Positions 52,266 through 60,983 are shown, counted from the stretch's first letter. The stretch: DNA of 64,000 nucleotides from Dyella acidisoli (GCF_030160295.1 NZ_BSOB01000010.1:626320-690319), one strand, 5' to 3'. The notes: generated by a model from the sequence alone, not told the origin. Made by a program: numbers and translations.

Positions 52266-53090
52266 GTGGACTACAGCACCGTCCTGCCCTGGACTCTGGA
52301 AAGTCTAAATTTCGCAAACATCGATATTGCCCGTGTGCGGCATGACGAAAATCTGTTTCTGCTGCTCTGCAGCGCCTCGTTCGTCGAGAGTGGCTCGGAT
52401 CTGTATACCAGCAACCTGATCGAGCACTTCGACGGCGACCTGGAACTGCAAGGCTGGCTGCGCGAGCACTGGGAGCACGAGGAACTGCAGCACGGTCGCG
52501 CGCTGGCTGCCTATGTGCGCCACGTATGGCCGGAATTCGACTGGGATGCCGGCTTCCAGGCATTCTGGAAAGACTACGGCGCGCTCTGCACCAACGAGCA
52601 ATTGGAACCCTCGCGCGGGCTGGAACTGGCTGCACGCTGCGTAGTGGAAACCGGCACCGCCAGCCTTTATCGCGCCTTGAACGACATCGTCGACGAACCG
52701 GTGCTCAAGCAGCTCACCAATCACATCAAGAGCGACGAAGTACGCCACTTCAAGCACTTCTACCAAGCCTTCCAACGCTACCGCGAGCAGGAAAAGCTGG
52801 GGCGCTACAAAGTGTTCCGCGCCATCCTGCGCCGCCTCAACGAAATCCGGAACGAAGACAGCGATATCGCGCTACGCCACGTTTTCAACCAGTGCTATCC
52901 GCAGCACAAGGACGACAACGCGCAGTTCCACAAGGTCGCAGGCCCAGCGCAGGCTTTGTTGCGCAGGCACATCCCGGCGGAGATGACGGTGAAGATGCTG
53001 CTCAAGCCGCTGAACCTTCCGCCACGACTGCAGCAGGCCGTAGAAAAGCCGCTGGCGAAAATCAGCGAGAAGCTGTTTTTGCAGGCATAA
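52266..53090 (+). CDS. Ferritin-like diiron protein of unknown substrate
   Basis: The 274-residue product has two ExxH-type iron-binding motifs on helices: EHWEHEELQHG (about residue 75) and SDEVRHFKHF (about 165), with further glutamates in SFVESGSDLY and VVETGTASLYRAL. That set of four helices with E, ExxH, E, ExxH is the diiron centre shared by ferritin-like oxygenases and acyl-ACP desaturases. I take the GTG at 52266, preceded by AGGAAAC. The C-terminal ~70 residues are basic and helical. It may be an oxidase, desaturase or hydroxylase; the substrate is not evident. A long perfect hairpin follows. Confidence 0.82.
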   Translation: MDYSTVLPWTLESLNFANIDIARVRHDENLFLLLCSASFVESGSDLYTSNLIEHFDGDLELQGWLREHWEHEELQHGRALAAYVRHVWPEFDWDAGFQAFWKDYGALCTNEQLEPSRGLELAARCVVETGTASLYRALNDIVDEPVLKQLTNHIKSDEVRHFKHFYQAFQRYREQEKLGRYKVFRAILRRLNEIRNEDSDIALRHVFNQCYPQHKDDNAQFHKVAGPAQALLRRHIPAEMTVKMLLKPLNLPPRLQQAVEKPLAKISEKLFLQA

Positions 53091-53115
53091 CGCGCTTGCG
53101 GAAATGCCAGTTCAC

Positions 53116-53157
53116 CTCACCGTCATTCCGGCGAAGGTTCGCCGGAATGACGGTGAG
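53116..53157. repeat. Single long hairpin of the family 2 repeat type
   Basis: CTCACCGTCATTCCGGCGA (53116-53134) and TCGCCGGAATGACGGTGAG (53139-53157) form a perfect 19-base stem with loop AGGT. It lies between two convergent genes and could end both transcripts. The family's usual second hairpin is absent. Confidence 0.85.
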
Positions 53158-53197
53158 GAACTGCACACCTCTTGCGCTACTGAGATGCGATGAGCGA

Positions 53198-53470
53198 TCA
53201 ACGCGAAACAGTTTTCTCCGCCTCCCGCTCATGCTGCTCCTCGCGCGTCTCCGGCTCTGGCCAGTGATACCAATCGCGATGCAGCGAGAACTTCTTGCAC
53301 GCAAGGCAAGCAGTGATCTCCCAGCGATAACTACAGCCCGGGCAGACACCACCGGTCCAGAACGTATTCCATACCGTGCCGCAGCCGCCCATCTTTGGCG
53401 TGCACAGCCAGCGGCTGGTACCTAGCGGACGCCAGGCGCACTGGGGGCAATAGATTTCAGGCTCGCTCAC
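53198..53470 (-). CDS. Small zinc-ribbon protein
   Basis: A 90-residue protein with four cysteine pairs or knuckles: IYCPQCAW, WLCTPKMGGCGTVW, GGVCPGCSYRW and ACLACKKFS. It could bind two zinc ions as a rubredoxin-like or zinc-ribbon fold. The tail is acidic and charged. The start is GTG at 53470, six bases after the stop of the lipoprotein gene, so the two are likely cotranscribed. No enzymatic motif is seen; it might bind nucleic acid or protein. Confidence 0.72.
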   Translation of the reverse strand: MSEPEIYCPQCAWRPLGTSRWLCTPKMGGCGTVWNTFWTGGVCPGCSYRWEITACLACKKFSLHRDWYHWPEPETREEQHEREAEKTVSR

Positions 53471-53476
53471 CGCGCC

Positions 53477-53950
53477 TCACTGCCCGTTGTTGGGGGCCGA
53501 CGGGTTGCCTGCATTGTCGCGCGGCACGCTGTCGATGTGGCGCTGGCTTGCTTGTTCCAGCTTGAACTGCGTCAGGTTGATCGGGCGAATCTGCTTGATG
53601 ATGCAGGGAATGTACGGCCGCCCGGTCAGCACTTTGTCGAAGCCGGTCTGCACTTCGCTGGCGAAGCTGGTCAGGCCAATGAAGTTGGTGAAAGTGAGGT
53701 TGTTGCACGGCCACACGTCGAGCAGATAGGCCTTGCTGGGCAGCGTATAGATCACCAACTGGGTATCGCTGAGTGGCTCCCACGAATAAATCTGCATGCC
53801 CAGTACAAGGCGGAAGCTGCGTACCGGCGCACCGGCGGCAGCGCTGTATGCCTGCTGGCGCTGCTGCAAACGCTGCGCATAAGGAACGCTTTCGCACGAC
53901 GCCAGCAGCACGCCTATAAGCACGAGCGCCAGAATCCGAAGCTTGCCCAT
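53477..53950 (-). CDS. Lipoprotein of the DUF6491 type
   Basis: From ATG 53950, with GGAGG upstream on the minus strand, the 157-residue product has a lipoprotein signal (ILALVLIGVLLASCES) with lipid-attachment cysteine near residue 20. The body shows the pattern YSWEPLSDTQLVIYTLPSKA, YLLDVWPCNNLTFTNFIG and CIIKQIRPINLTQFKL. This matches small lipoproteins common in Xanthomonadales annotated as DUF6491. Two cysteines could pair. Function unknown. It precedes the zinc-ribbon gene. Confidence 0.75.
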   Translation of the reverse strand: MGKLRILALVLIGVLLASCESVPYAQRLQQRQQAYSAAAGAPVRSFRLVLGMQIYSWEPLSDTQLVIYTLPSKAYLLDVWPCNNLTFTNFIGLTSFASEVQTGFDKVLTGRPYIPCIIKQIRPINLTQFKLEQASQRHIDSVPRDNAGNPSAPNNGQ

Positions 53951-54013
53951 GACACCTGCCTCCTTGATCTGGATAACCGCCATAACGCGTGAGCGCATGG
54001 GCGGTGCACGCGC

Positions 54014-54748
54014 TTACTTTTTGCCTACCGCCTGCCACTTGGATGGATCGTAGCCACCGGTTTCGAACACCAGTTCCTGCTTGCCACCATCCTGCATTTC
54101 CACGTCCATCGTGATGCGCTTGGTCTTTTCCATGGCAGTGATGAAGGCCTTGTCGTCGCGAATGAAGGCGGCCGGCTCGCCCGTCGTCGGCAAGAACGCG
54201 CGCAGCGGATGCGGTTTGCCGTCGAACTGCGCCTGGATCGTGCAATTGCCCTTGCATACGAAACCGTGGCCGTTGCCGAACAGGAACACGCTCTGACCCC
54301 ATTGCGTGTGCCGGCGCAGCACCAGTCGCACTGCACGGTCACCACCGGGACGCGAGCTGTAAAGGCTGGCGGTCGACTGCGTGCCCCCTTCCATCGGGCC
54401 AACCTGGTAGGTCCACAGTCCGGTAAGGCGCCGCTTGTCGGCGGCTTCTTTTGCACGCTGTTCGACGTCCGGCAGTGTCTGTTGCACCTCCTTGGCGGCA
54501 TCGCTGGTGGGGAACTGTTTGACGATCGCCTCGCCAAGTTGGGCGGCCATCTCGTCGTTCTTCATCTGCAGCATTTGGCGATAGGTTTGCAGCTGCCGAT
54601 TTGCCTCGTCGGCCATCTGTTGTGCCTGGGCCTTGGCGGCATCCTGCGGCGACGGCGTGTTTTGATCCTGCTGCGAACAGGCGGCCAGGAACAGCAAGCC
54701 GCTTGCGGCGGTTGCAACAAAGGCATGACGAAAAGGCGAACGGATCAT
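54014..54748 (-). CDS. Lipoprotein of unknown function with coiled-coil N-terminal region
   Basis: The 244-residue product from ATG 54748 has a lipoprotein signal ending FLAACSQQ. A helical Gln/Ala-rich segment (DAAKAQAQQMADEANRQLQT) continues to about residue 85. A beta-rich domain then begins GLWTYQVGPMEGGTQSTASL and contains a CKGNC knuckle. I do not recognise the C-terminal domain. The longer frame to 54838 overlaps the LytTR gene and lacks a good start. It may share a transcript with the LytTR gene 68 bases upstream. Confidence 0.72.
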   Translation of the reverse strand: MIRSPFRHAFVATAASGLLFLAACSQQDQNTPSPQDAAKAQAQQMADEANRQLQTYRQMLQMKNDEMAAQLGEAIVKQFPTSDAAKEVQQTLPDVEQRAKEAADKRRLTGLWTYQVGPMEGGTQSTASLYSSRPGGDRAVRLVLRRHTQWGQSVFLFGNGHGFVCKGNCTIQAQFDGKPHPLRAFLPTTGEPAAFIRDDKAFITAMEKTKRITMDVEMQDGGKQELVFETGGYDPSKWQAVGKK

Positions 54749-54815
54749 CGTCAGCTCGATCCCTATGAAGAAGAGGTCTCTAGCTTGGAACCAGCCCCCA
54801 CCCCGATGCAACCAT

Positions 54816-55688
54816 CTACGCGGCCGTGGACTGACCAAAGCGATCGCGTAACGCCGCGCGGTAACGCCGGCTGCACGGAAGCTTCATGCCATCTTGCATG
54901 GCTAGACGCGCGTCACCGGTATCCAGCGGTTCTATCTCGGACAGGAAATCCAAGTTGACTACGTAACTGCGATGCACGCGCATGAAACGCTGTGCGTCCA
55001 GCCGCGCCTCGATGCCGGCCATGGTGGCGCGCAGCGGGTAATCACGGCCACGCACGTGCAGGTTCACGTAGTTGCCCGACGCCTGCAGCCATTCGATCTC
55101 GCGCGCAGCCAGCAAAAATTCCTTGCCGAGCTTACGCACCAGGAAGCGCTCCGGCTGCTCGACCGGCTCCACCGGCGGCCCCACATCGGGTTCAGCCAAC
55201 AGGCGCGCTTCGCCCTGGAAGCGCATCACCCAAAAGCGGTAAAGCGCTACACATACAAGTATCCAAAAATACGAGCGCACGTCCTTGAGGTATTCGTACC
55301 CGAAGTCCGGCAACCACCCGCCCGGAAAGTAGTGGTGCCCGGCCATGACATACACGAGCTTGCGCAACGCCACCATGCCGCCGACATGCAGCACGCTGAA
55401 GATCACGCTGTAGATCAGATGCCTCGGCAAATTCTGCTGCCAAGTTTCGAAACGGATCGGCCAACGCCGCGAGGCCCACACCAACGCAGGTATCAAAGCC
55501 AGCATCACCACGCCGCTGCTCGCTTCCCACGTCCATGGCTCCCAGCGGGGAAAGCCCGGATGATCCATGACAGAGATGATGCCGTTGAGCACAACGTTGA
55601 TGGCAAAGAACACCGGCCAGAAGCCGAGCTCGAATGAGCGTCGCCAGCGTTGGAAGCTTTCGAAGGTGAAGCCGTGTGTGGTCCGCAT
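54816..55688 (-). CDS. Membrane-bound LytTR-family transcriptional regulator
   Basis: The 290-residue protein joins four N-terminal membrane helices (residues about 23-155: FFAINVVLNGIISVM, SSGVVMLALIPALVW, LIYSVIFSVLHVGGMVAL, SYFWILVCVALYRFWVM) to a C-terminal LytTR DNA-binding domain (about 185-285). The latter has REIEWLQASGNYVNLHVRGR, MRVHRSYVVNLDFLSEIEPL and LPCSRRYRAALRDRF, all typical. There is no receiver domain, so the membrane part probably senses a signal directly. LytTR proteins bind tandem 9-base sites; none was identified here. The target may be adjacent genes. Confidence 0.9.
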   Translation of the reverse strand: MRTTHGFTFESFQRWRRSFELGFWPVFFAINVVLNGIISVMDHPGFPRWEPWTWEASSGVVMLALIPALVWASRRWPIRFETWQQNLPRHLIYSVIFSVLHVGGMVALRKLVYVMAGHHYFPGGWLPDFGYEYLKDVRSYFWILVCVALYRFWVMRFQGEARLLAEPDVGPPVEPVEQPERFLVRKLGKEFLLAAREIEWLQASGNYVNLHVRGRDYPLRATMAGIEARLDAQRFMRVHRSYVVNLDFLSEIEPLDTGDARLAMQDGMKLPCSRRYRAALRDRFGQSTAA

Positions 55689-55720
55689 TCGGCAGATTTT
55701 ACATAGCGCGGCAGGCTGCT

Positions 55721-55876
55721 CCCTCCCCTGCGTACAGGGGAGGGCTGAGGCGGGGTTGCTCGAGCTTGTCGCGCCATTTGAATACGACGCGAGAGTGCCT
55801 CACCCCACCCTACCTCCTCCGGCTTGCCGAAGGAGAAGAGAGGGCATGCTCCCCTACTACACGCAGGGGAGGGGAC
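55721..55876. repeat. Compound hairpin repeat region upstream of the MFS gene
   Basis: This region contains CCCTCCCCTG/CAGGGGAGGG with loop CGTA (55721-55744), a CTCCTCCGGCTTGCCGAAGGAG-type hairpin near 55815-55835, and CTCCCCT...AGGGGAG around 55851-55876. GAGTGCCTCACCCCACCCTA resembles the family-3 CCTCACCCCACCC motif. It fills most of the 281-base divergent interval between the LytTR regulator and the MFS gene. Confidence 0.7.
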
Positions 55877-55969
55877 TATGTGCAGCAAGCTCGTGAGAGA
55901 GTTTGATCAAGGTCGCTTTGCGAGATCGCCGCAGCTCCAGATAATGCTGCTTCTAGACAAGGACCCCGC

Positions 55970-57208
55970 ATGTCTTCCTCCCCCGCGCCGCGCTCCGCGG
56001 ACTCGCTGCTCAACCATCCGGCCTACGTTGCCTTCTGGTGCGCACGCACCGCTTCAACCTTCGGCTTCCAGATGCTATCCGTGGCCGTGGGCTGGCAGAT
56101 TTACGCCATCACCGGGCGCGCCTTCGATCTGGGCCTGATCGGCCTGGTGCAATTCTTTCCTTCCGTCTTGCTGGCCCTGCCGGCAGGTCATCTGGCCGAT
56201 CAGTTCGACCGTCGGCGGATCGTGCTGATCGGACAGATCGTGGAATGGATAGCGGTCGTGCTGCTGACCACGCTGACCTTGCTGCATGCGATCGATGAGA
56301 TGGGCATTCTGTTGCTGATCTTCATCATCAGCACAGCCAAGGCATTCGAGTCGCCGTCGCTACAGTCGATGGTTCCGGCGCTGGTGCCGCCTTCCCTGCT
56401 TCCACGCGCCATGGCGGTGAATGGTTCGGCCATGCAGGCAGCGATGATCATGGGACCTGCGCTCGGTGGCCTGCTTTATGTCGCGGGTCCCGGTGTGGTG
56501 TATGCGGTGGCTGCGGTGTTGTATTTGATTTCCGCCGTGATGGTGTCGCGGCTGCGCTATGAGCAGGCACCGCCGAAGCGTGAACCGGCTACGCTCAAAA
56601 CGTTGTTCGCCGGCGTGCACTTCATTCGCGAACGCAAAGACGTGCTCGGCGTGATTTCGCTGGATCTGTTCGCTGTGTTGCTGGGCGGTGCAACCGCACT
56701 GCTGCCGATCTTCGCCAAGGACATCCTGCATACCGGCCCCTGGGGCTTGGGCCTGCTGCGTGCCGCGCCGGCGGTGGGCGCCTTGCTGATGTCGTTCTGG
56801 CTTGCACGTCACAACATGGAACGCAACGTGGGCAAGATCATGTTTGCGTCAGTGGCCGGCTTTGGCGTGGCGACGCTGGTGTTCGCGCTATCGAACGTGT
56901 TGTGGCTGTCACTGCTGGCTTTGTTCGCGTTGGGCGCGTTCGACATGGTGAGCATGGTGATCCGCGGTTCGCTGGTGCAACTGGATACCCCCGATGCGAT
57001 GCGCGGCCGCGTAAGTGCGGTGAATGCGATTTTCATCAACACGTCCAATCAGCTCGGGGAATTTGAATCTGGCATGGTTGCCGCATGGCTGGGTGCAGTC
57101 GGTTCGGCGGTGGTCGGCGGCATCGGTACGCTGGTGGTCGTGGGGTTGTGGATAGTGATGTTTCCGACGCTTCGGCGGCGCCAGCGGCTGCATAGGGAAG
57201 GGTCCTGA
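55970..57208 (+). CDS. Major facilitator superfamily exporter (EntS-like)
   Basis: The inner-membrane transporter has 412 residues and about 12 hydrophobic segments. The MFS loop 2-3 motif is GHLADQFDRRRIVLIGQ. The remainder resembles the MFS_3 group that includes the enterobactin exporter EntS and other drug or siderophore exporters (ALVPPSLLPRAMAVNGSAMQ, MIMGPALGGLLYVAGPG; RGSLVQLDTPDAMRGRVSAV). No siderophore genes are adjacent, so the substrate is unknown. It is divergent from the LytTR regulator, which is a possible controller. Confidence 0.88.
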   Translation: MSSSPAPRSADSLLNHPAYVAFWCARTASTFGFQMLSVAVGWQIYAITGRAFDLGLIGLVQFFPSVLLALPAGHLADQFDRRRIVLIGQIVEWIAVVLLTTLTLLHAIDEMGILLLIFIISTAKAFESPSLQSMVPALVPPSLLPRAMAVNGSAMQAAMIMGPALGGLLYVAGPGVVYAVAAVLYLISAVMVSRLRYEQAPPKREPATLKTLFAGVHFIRERKDVLGVISLDLFAVLLGGATALLPIFAKDILHTGPWGLGLLRAAPAVGALLMSFWLARHNMERNVGKIMFASVAGFGVATLVFALSNVLWLSLLALFALGAFDMVSMVIRGSLVQLDTPDAMRGRVSAVNAIFINTSNQLGEFESGMVAAWLGAVGSAVVGGIGTLVVVGLWIVMFPTLRRRQRLHREGS

Positions 57209-57422
57209 TTCTCAGGCCGACTCGCCAGGAACGGTGGGTGACCGAGCACTTGCATGGGATACCTCCGTCCCGTATCCGGCTTACTTCCAGCTGCCGCATG
57301 GCATCATTTCAAAACCCGCCAGTAGTGACGAAAATCAAGGGCTCAACGTGCACAATCGGTTAACGTGCCACTCACGTGACCGCTGGCAAGGTCAATCACC
57401 CGGATATTGGAGGAAGAACGCC

Positions 57423-57737
57423 ATGAGCAGGCAAGCCGACATCGAACGCCGACTCGACCACCTTGGTAACCGTGTGCGCGAGTACGCAGACGGTGCCGTT
57501 GACACTGCCGATGACTGGCTCTCCCGAGGACGCCGCGCCGTAGGCCGGTTTAGCCGTAGCGACGCCCGCAAGCGCATTGCGCGCCGCGCTGAAGATCTTG
57601 CAGACGAAGCCAACTATCAGTACCGCCGTTTGCGGCGCCATGCGGGCCGGCATCCGGTTGCCACGGCGGCGATCGTGGCGGGTACGGTGGGCGCGCTGTT
57701 CCTGTTGTATCGCGCGTTGCGCCGGGACGAAGAATGA
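57423..57737 (+). CDS. DUF883/ElaB-like membrane-anchored basic protein
   Basis: A 104-residue product starting at ATG 57423 behind GGAGGAAG. A long basic helical part (IERRLDHLGNRVREYADGAV, ARKRIARRAEDLADEANYQY) leads to a C-terminal membrane helix (HPVATAAIVAGTVGALFLLY), followed by RALRRDEE. This resembles the ElaB/YqjD/DUF883 group, tail-anchored proteins that in E. coli bind ribosomes in stationary phase. Here the N-terminal part is more basic than in those proteins. A bidirectional terminator follows. Confidence 0.7.
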   Translation: MSRQADIERRLDHLGNRVREYADGAVDTADDWLSRGRRAVGRFSRSDARKRIARRAEDLADEANYQYRRLRRHAGRHPVATAAIVAGTVGALFLLYRALRRDEE

Positions 57738-57770
57738 CTCGCGCTGGAGTGCAAAACCCGGCATAAAAAA

Positions 57771-57795
57771 AGCCCGCCTTTCGGCGGGCTTTTTC
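57771..57795. terminator. Bidirectional terminator between the DUF883-like gene and aceE
   Basis: AGCCCGCC (57771-57778) and GGCGGGCT (57783-57790) form a stem around TTTC, with T5 on the plus side and A7 before the stem, giving a T run on the minus strand for aceE. Confidence 0.9.
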
Positions 57796-57796
57796 A

Positions 57797-60490
57797 TTAC
57801 ACGGTCTGCGGATTCGGCTTTTCCGGATCGAGCTTGTATTCGCGGATCGCGCGCGCCACGTCCTTGGCGTTGACCTTGCCTTCCTTCGCCAGCGCAGCCA
57901 GCGCGGCATGGGCAATCCAATAACGATCCACCTCGAAGAAGCTGCGCAGATGTTCGCGCGTATCCGAGCGGCCAAAGCCATCGGTACCGAGCACGGTGTA
58001 GTGCATGCCATCCGGCATGAACGCACGGATCTGATCGGCGTATTCGCGCACGTAATCGGTAGCCGCAACCGCCGGCCCTTGGCGGCCCTGCAGCAAGCCT
58101 GTGACGTACGGCACGCGCTGCGTGCTTTCCGGATGCAGACGATTCCAGCGCTCGGCGTCGAAGCCATCGCGGCGCACTTCGATGAAGCTCGGCACCGACC
58201 AGATGTCCGCGCTGACGCCGAAATCCTTCTCCAACAGTTCTGCCGCTGCGATCACTTCGCGCAGGATGGTGCCCGAACCGAGCAATTGCACGCGCGGCTC
58301 GCCCTTCTTCGGCTTGCCGGCATCCTTGAACAGGTACATGCCCTTGACGATGCCTTCCTCGACGCCTTGCGGCAGATCGGGGTGGGCATAGTTCTCATTC
58401 ATCACGGTGATGTAGTAGTACACGTCTTCCTGCTCTTCGAGCATGCGACGCGTGCCGTCCTGCATGATCACCGCCACTTCGCAGGAGAAAGTCGGGTCAT
58501 ATGCACGCACATTCGGAATAGAGCCTGCCATCAGATGCGAATGGCCATCTTCGTGCTGCAAGCCTTCGCCATTGAGCGTGGTGCGGCCGGACGTACCGCC
58601 GATCAGGAAGCCGCGCGAACGCATGTCGCCCGCTGCCCAAGCCAAGTCGCCGATGCGCTGGAAGCCGAACATCGAGTAATAGATGAAGAACGGCAGCATC
58701 GGCTGGTTGCTGATGCTGTAGCTGGTCGCCGCCGCCATCCACGCGGCCATGCCGCCGGCTTCTGAGATGCCTTCCTGCAGCACCTGGCCCTTCTGGTCTT
58801 CGCGGTAATACAGCAACTGGTCGGCGTCCTGCGGACGGTATTTCTGGCCGAACGGCGCATAGATACCGATCTGGCGGAACATGCCTTCCATGCCGAAAGT
58901 GCGCGCTTCGTCGGCGACGATCGGCACCACACGCGGGCCAATGGCCTTGTCACGCAGCAAGAGATTCATGCCGCGCACCAGCGCCATGGTGGTGGAGATT
59001 TCGCGATCGCCCGTGCCCTTGGTGATCTGCTCGAACGCGGCCAGGTCCGGTGCCTTGAGCTTCACATCGGAATGGCGACGACGCTGCGGCAGCGAACCGC
59101 CGAGCATCTTGCGGCGCTCGAGCATGTACTGCACTTCCGGCGAATCCTTGCCGGGGTGGTAGTACGGCACGTCCTTGAGCTTCTCGTCCGACACTGGAAT
59201 GTTGAAGCGATCACGGAAGTGACGCACGGCTTCGTCGTCCAGCTTTTTCTGCTGGTGCGTGGGGTTCTGCGATTCACCGGCCGCGCCCATGCCGTAGCCC
59301 TTCACCGTCTTGGCGAGGATTACGGTGGGCATGCCCTTGGTGTTCGTCGCCGCGTGATAAGCCGCGTACACCTTGTGCGGATCGTGGCCGCCGCGGTTGA
59401 GGCGCCAGATGTCGTCGTCGCTGAGGTTGGCGACCATCTCGCGCGTCTCCGGATATTTGCCGAAGAAATGCTCGCGCGTGTACGCACCACCGAAGGCTTT
59501 GCACGCCTGATATTCGCCGTCGATGGTTTCCATCATCAGCTTGCGCAGCACGCCGTTCTTGTCACGTGCGAGGAGCGGATCCCAGTAGCTGCCCCAGACC
59601 ACCTTGATGGCGTTCCAGCCGGCGCCGCGGAACACGCCTTCCAGTTCCTGGATGATCTTGCCGTTGCCGCGCACCGGACCGTCGAGGCGCTGCAGGTTGC
59701 AGTTGATCACGAAGATCAGGTTGTCCAAGCCCTCGCGGCCGGCCAACGAAATCGCGCCCAGCGATTCGGGCTCGTCGCACTCGCCATCGCCCATGAAGCA
59801 CCAGATCTTGCGGTCGGTCTTGGGCATCAGGCCGCGGTGTTCCAGGTACTTCCAGAACTGCGCCTGATAGATCGCCTGGATCGGACCCAGGCCCATCGAT
59901 ACCGTCGGCACCTGCCAGTAATCGGGCATCAGCCACGGATGCGGATACGAGGACAAACCGCGGCCACGACCCGCCACTTCCATGCGGAACAGGTCGAGCT
60001 GTTCGTCGCTGATGCGGCCTTCGAGGAACGAGCGCGCATAGATGCCCGGGCTGGAGTGGCCCTGATGGAACACCAGGTCGCCCGGATGATCCGCACTCGG
60101 CGCGCGCCAGAAGTGATTGAAACCTACGTCATAAAGCGTGGCGGACGATGCAAAGCTGGCGATGTGGCCACCCAGTTCGCCCGGCTTGCGGTTGGCGCGC
60201 ACCACCATCGCCATGGCGTTCCAGCGGATGAGCGTGCGGATGCGCCATTCCATCGCGGCATCGCCGGACATCTTCGCTTCCAGATGCGGCGGAATGGTGT
60301 TGACGTATTCAGTGGTGGGATCGAACGGCAGATAGCCGCCCGAACGACGCGTGGAGTCGACAAGCCGCTCCAACAGGAAGTGTGCGCGCTCGGTGCCTTC
60401 GCGATCGATGACGGCGTTGAGCGATTCGACCCATTCCTGGGTTTCGGTGGGGTCGAGGTCCTGATGGAGGATATCGTCGAGCTGATCCAT
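57797..60490 (-). CDS. aceE: Pyruvate dehydrogenase E1 component (homodimeric)
   Basis: E1 decarboxylates pyruvate with thiamine diphosphate and passes the acetyl group to the lipoyl arm of E2. From ATG 60490 the product has 897 residues, the full length of the gammaproteobacterial alpha2-type enzyme. Signatures: VFHQGHSSPGIYARSFLEGR with the catalytic histidine, IWCFMGDGECDEPESLGAIS and the following VINCNLQRLDGPVRGN for thiamine diphosphate and magnesium binding, and GTDGFGRSDTREHLRSFFEV near the end. In most relatives aceE, aceF and lpd form one operon; here aceE stands alone, 16 kb from aceF-lpdA. Confidence 0.97.
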   Translation of the reverse strand: MDQLDDILHQDLDPTETQEWVESLNAVIDREGTERAHFLLERLVDSTRRSGGYLPFDPTTEYVNTIPPHLEAKMSGDAAMEWRIRTLIRWNAMAMVVRANRKPGELGGHIASFASSATLYDVGFNHFWRAPSADHPGDLVFHQGHSSPGIYARSFLEGRISDEQLDLFRMEVAGRGRGLSSYPHPWLMPDYWQVPTVSMGLGPIQAIYQAQFWKYLEHRGLMPKTDRKIWCFMGDGECDEPESLGAISLAGREGLDNLIFVINCNLQRLDGPVRGNGKIIQELEGVFRGAGWNAIKVVWGSYWDPLLARDKNGVLRKLMMETIDGEYQACKAFGGAYTREHFFGKYPETREMVANLSDDDIWRLNRGGHDPHKVYAAYHAATNTKGMPTVILAKTVKGYGMGAAGESQNPTHQQKKLDDEAVRHFRDRFNIPVSDEKLKDVPYYHPGKDSPEVQYMLERRKMLGGSLPQRRRHSDVKLKAPDLAAFEQITKGTGDREISTTMALVRGMNLLLRDKAIGPRVVPIVADEARTFGMEGMFRQIGIYAPFGQKYRPQDADQLLYYREDQKGQVLQEGISEAGGMAAWMAAATSYSISNQPMLPFFIYYSMFGFQRIGDLAWAAGDMRSRGFLIGGTSGRTTLNGEGLQHEDGHSHLMAGSIPNVRAYDPTFSCEVAVIMQDGTRRMLEEQEDVYYYITVMNENYAHPDLPQGVEEGIVKGMYLFKDAGKPKKGEPRVQLLGSGTILREVIAAAELLEKDFGVSADIWSVPSFIEVRRDGFDAERWNRLHPESTQRVPYVTGLLQGRQGPAVAATDYVREYADQIRAFMPDGMHYTVLGTDGFGRSDTREHLRSFFEVDRYWIAHAALAALAKEGKVNAKDVARAIREYKLDPEKPNPQTV

Positions 60491-60682
60491 GGAAGTCTCC
60501 GCGGCGCCGGCGCCGCTTTGCGGTGGGTGCACGTCGCCGGGGCAGCGACGAAGTCGATGCTTCGGTCCGGCGGCTAGGGCCGGCACGGAACAGGAGAGGA
60601 CCGCGTGGCGTGTTCGCCGGAGGACGAGCTAACCGTTCGATTCTAGCCCCGGGGCAGTGGTCTCGCCAATTGTCGGACCATA

Positions 60683-60694
60683 CATACGTATGCG
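60683..60694. promoter_or_regulatory. CATACGTATGCG site upstream of aceE, shared with aceF
   Basis: This is the same 12 bases as 41374-41385 upstream of aceF, here about 193 bases before the aceE start. The central CATACGTATG is a perfect 10-base palindrome. The two sites could bind the same regulator and coordinate separate PDH operons. Confidence 0.45.
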
Positions 60695-60790
60695 AAGGGT
60701 TTGCAGTGGCGCACCACAGCGGGTGAGTAGTTGTGCCTGCCTCTTTATCAGATCACTGGAGCCACCCACTTTTCGTAAGGCAAAGACTTA

Positions 60791-60914
60791 CCTCACCGTC
60801 ATTCCGGCGAAGGCCGGAATTCAGTGCAAATACGTTGTGCGAAGCACTCGAAATCGATTTATGTGTCCTTCGGACGCATGCTTAGACTGGATTCCGGCCT
60901 TCGCCGGAATGACG
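60791..60914. repeat. CCGGCGAAGGCCGG-type REP repeat, family 2, in the aceE-maeB gap
   Basis: CTCACCGTCATTCCGGCGAA followed by GGCCGGAATTC, and the opposite GATTCCGGCCTTCGCCGGAA with TGACG, form two facing hairpins about 75 bases apart. This is the largest copy of this family here. The 510-base interval 60491-61000 also contains the possible aceE promoter region, the 60683 site and the family-3 hairpin at 60961. Confidence 0.8.
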
Positions 60915-60950
60915 TGCGGAACCTTTACGGTTTCCTCGCAAGATTGCCCC

Positions 60951-60983
60951 CTCACCCCAACCCTCTCCCCGGAGGGGAGAGGG
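60951..60983. repeat. Family 3 hairpin repeat after maeB
   Basis: CTCACCCCAA is followed by CCCTCTCCCC (60961-60970) and GGGGAGAGGG (60974-60983) around GGA. The unit matches the second half of the element inside lpdA. It sits 17 bases past the maeB stop and may act as a transcript end. Confidence 0.8.

Noticed and set aside
55721-55876. Possible CRISPR-like array of GGGGAGGG units
   Set aside because: The units are hairpins in both orientations with unequal spacing; there are no regular spacers and no cas genes.
59072-60577. 501-codon plus-strand frame opposite aceE
   Set aside because: Shadow of the aceE gene; no signal for translation and no recognisable domain.
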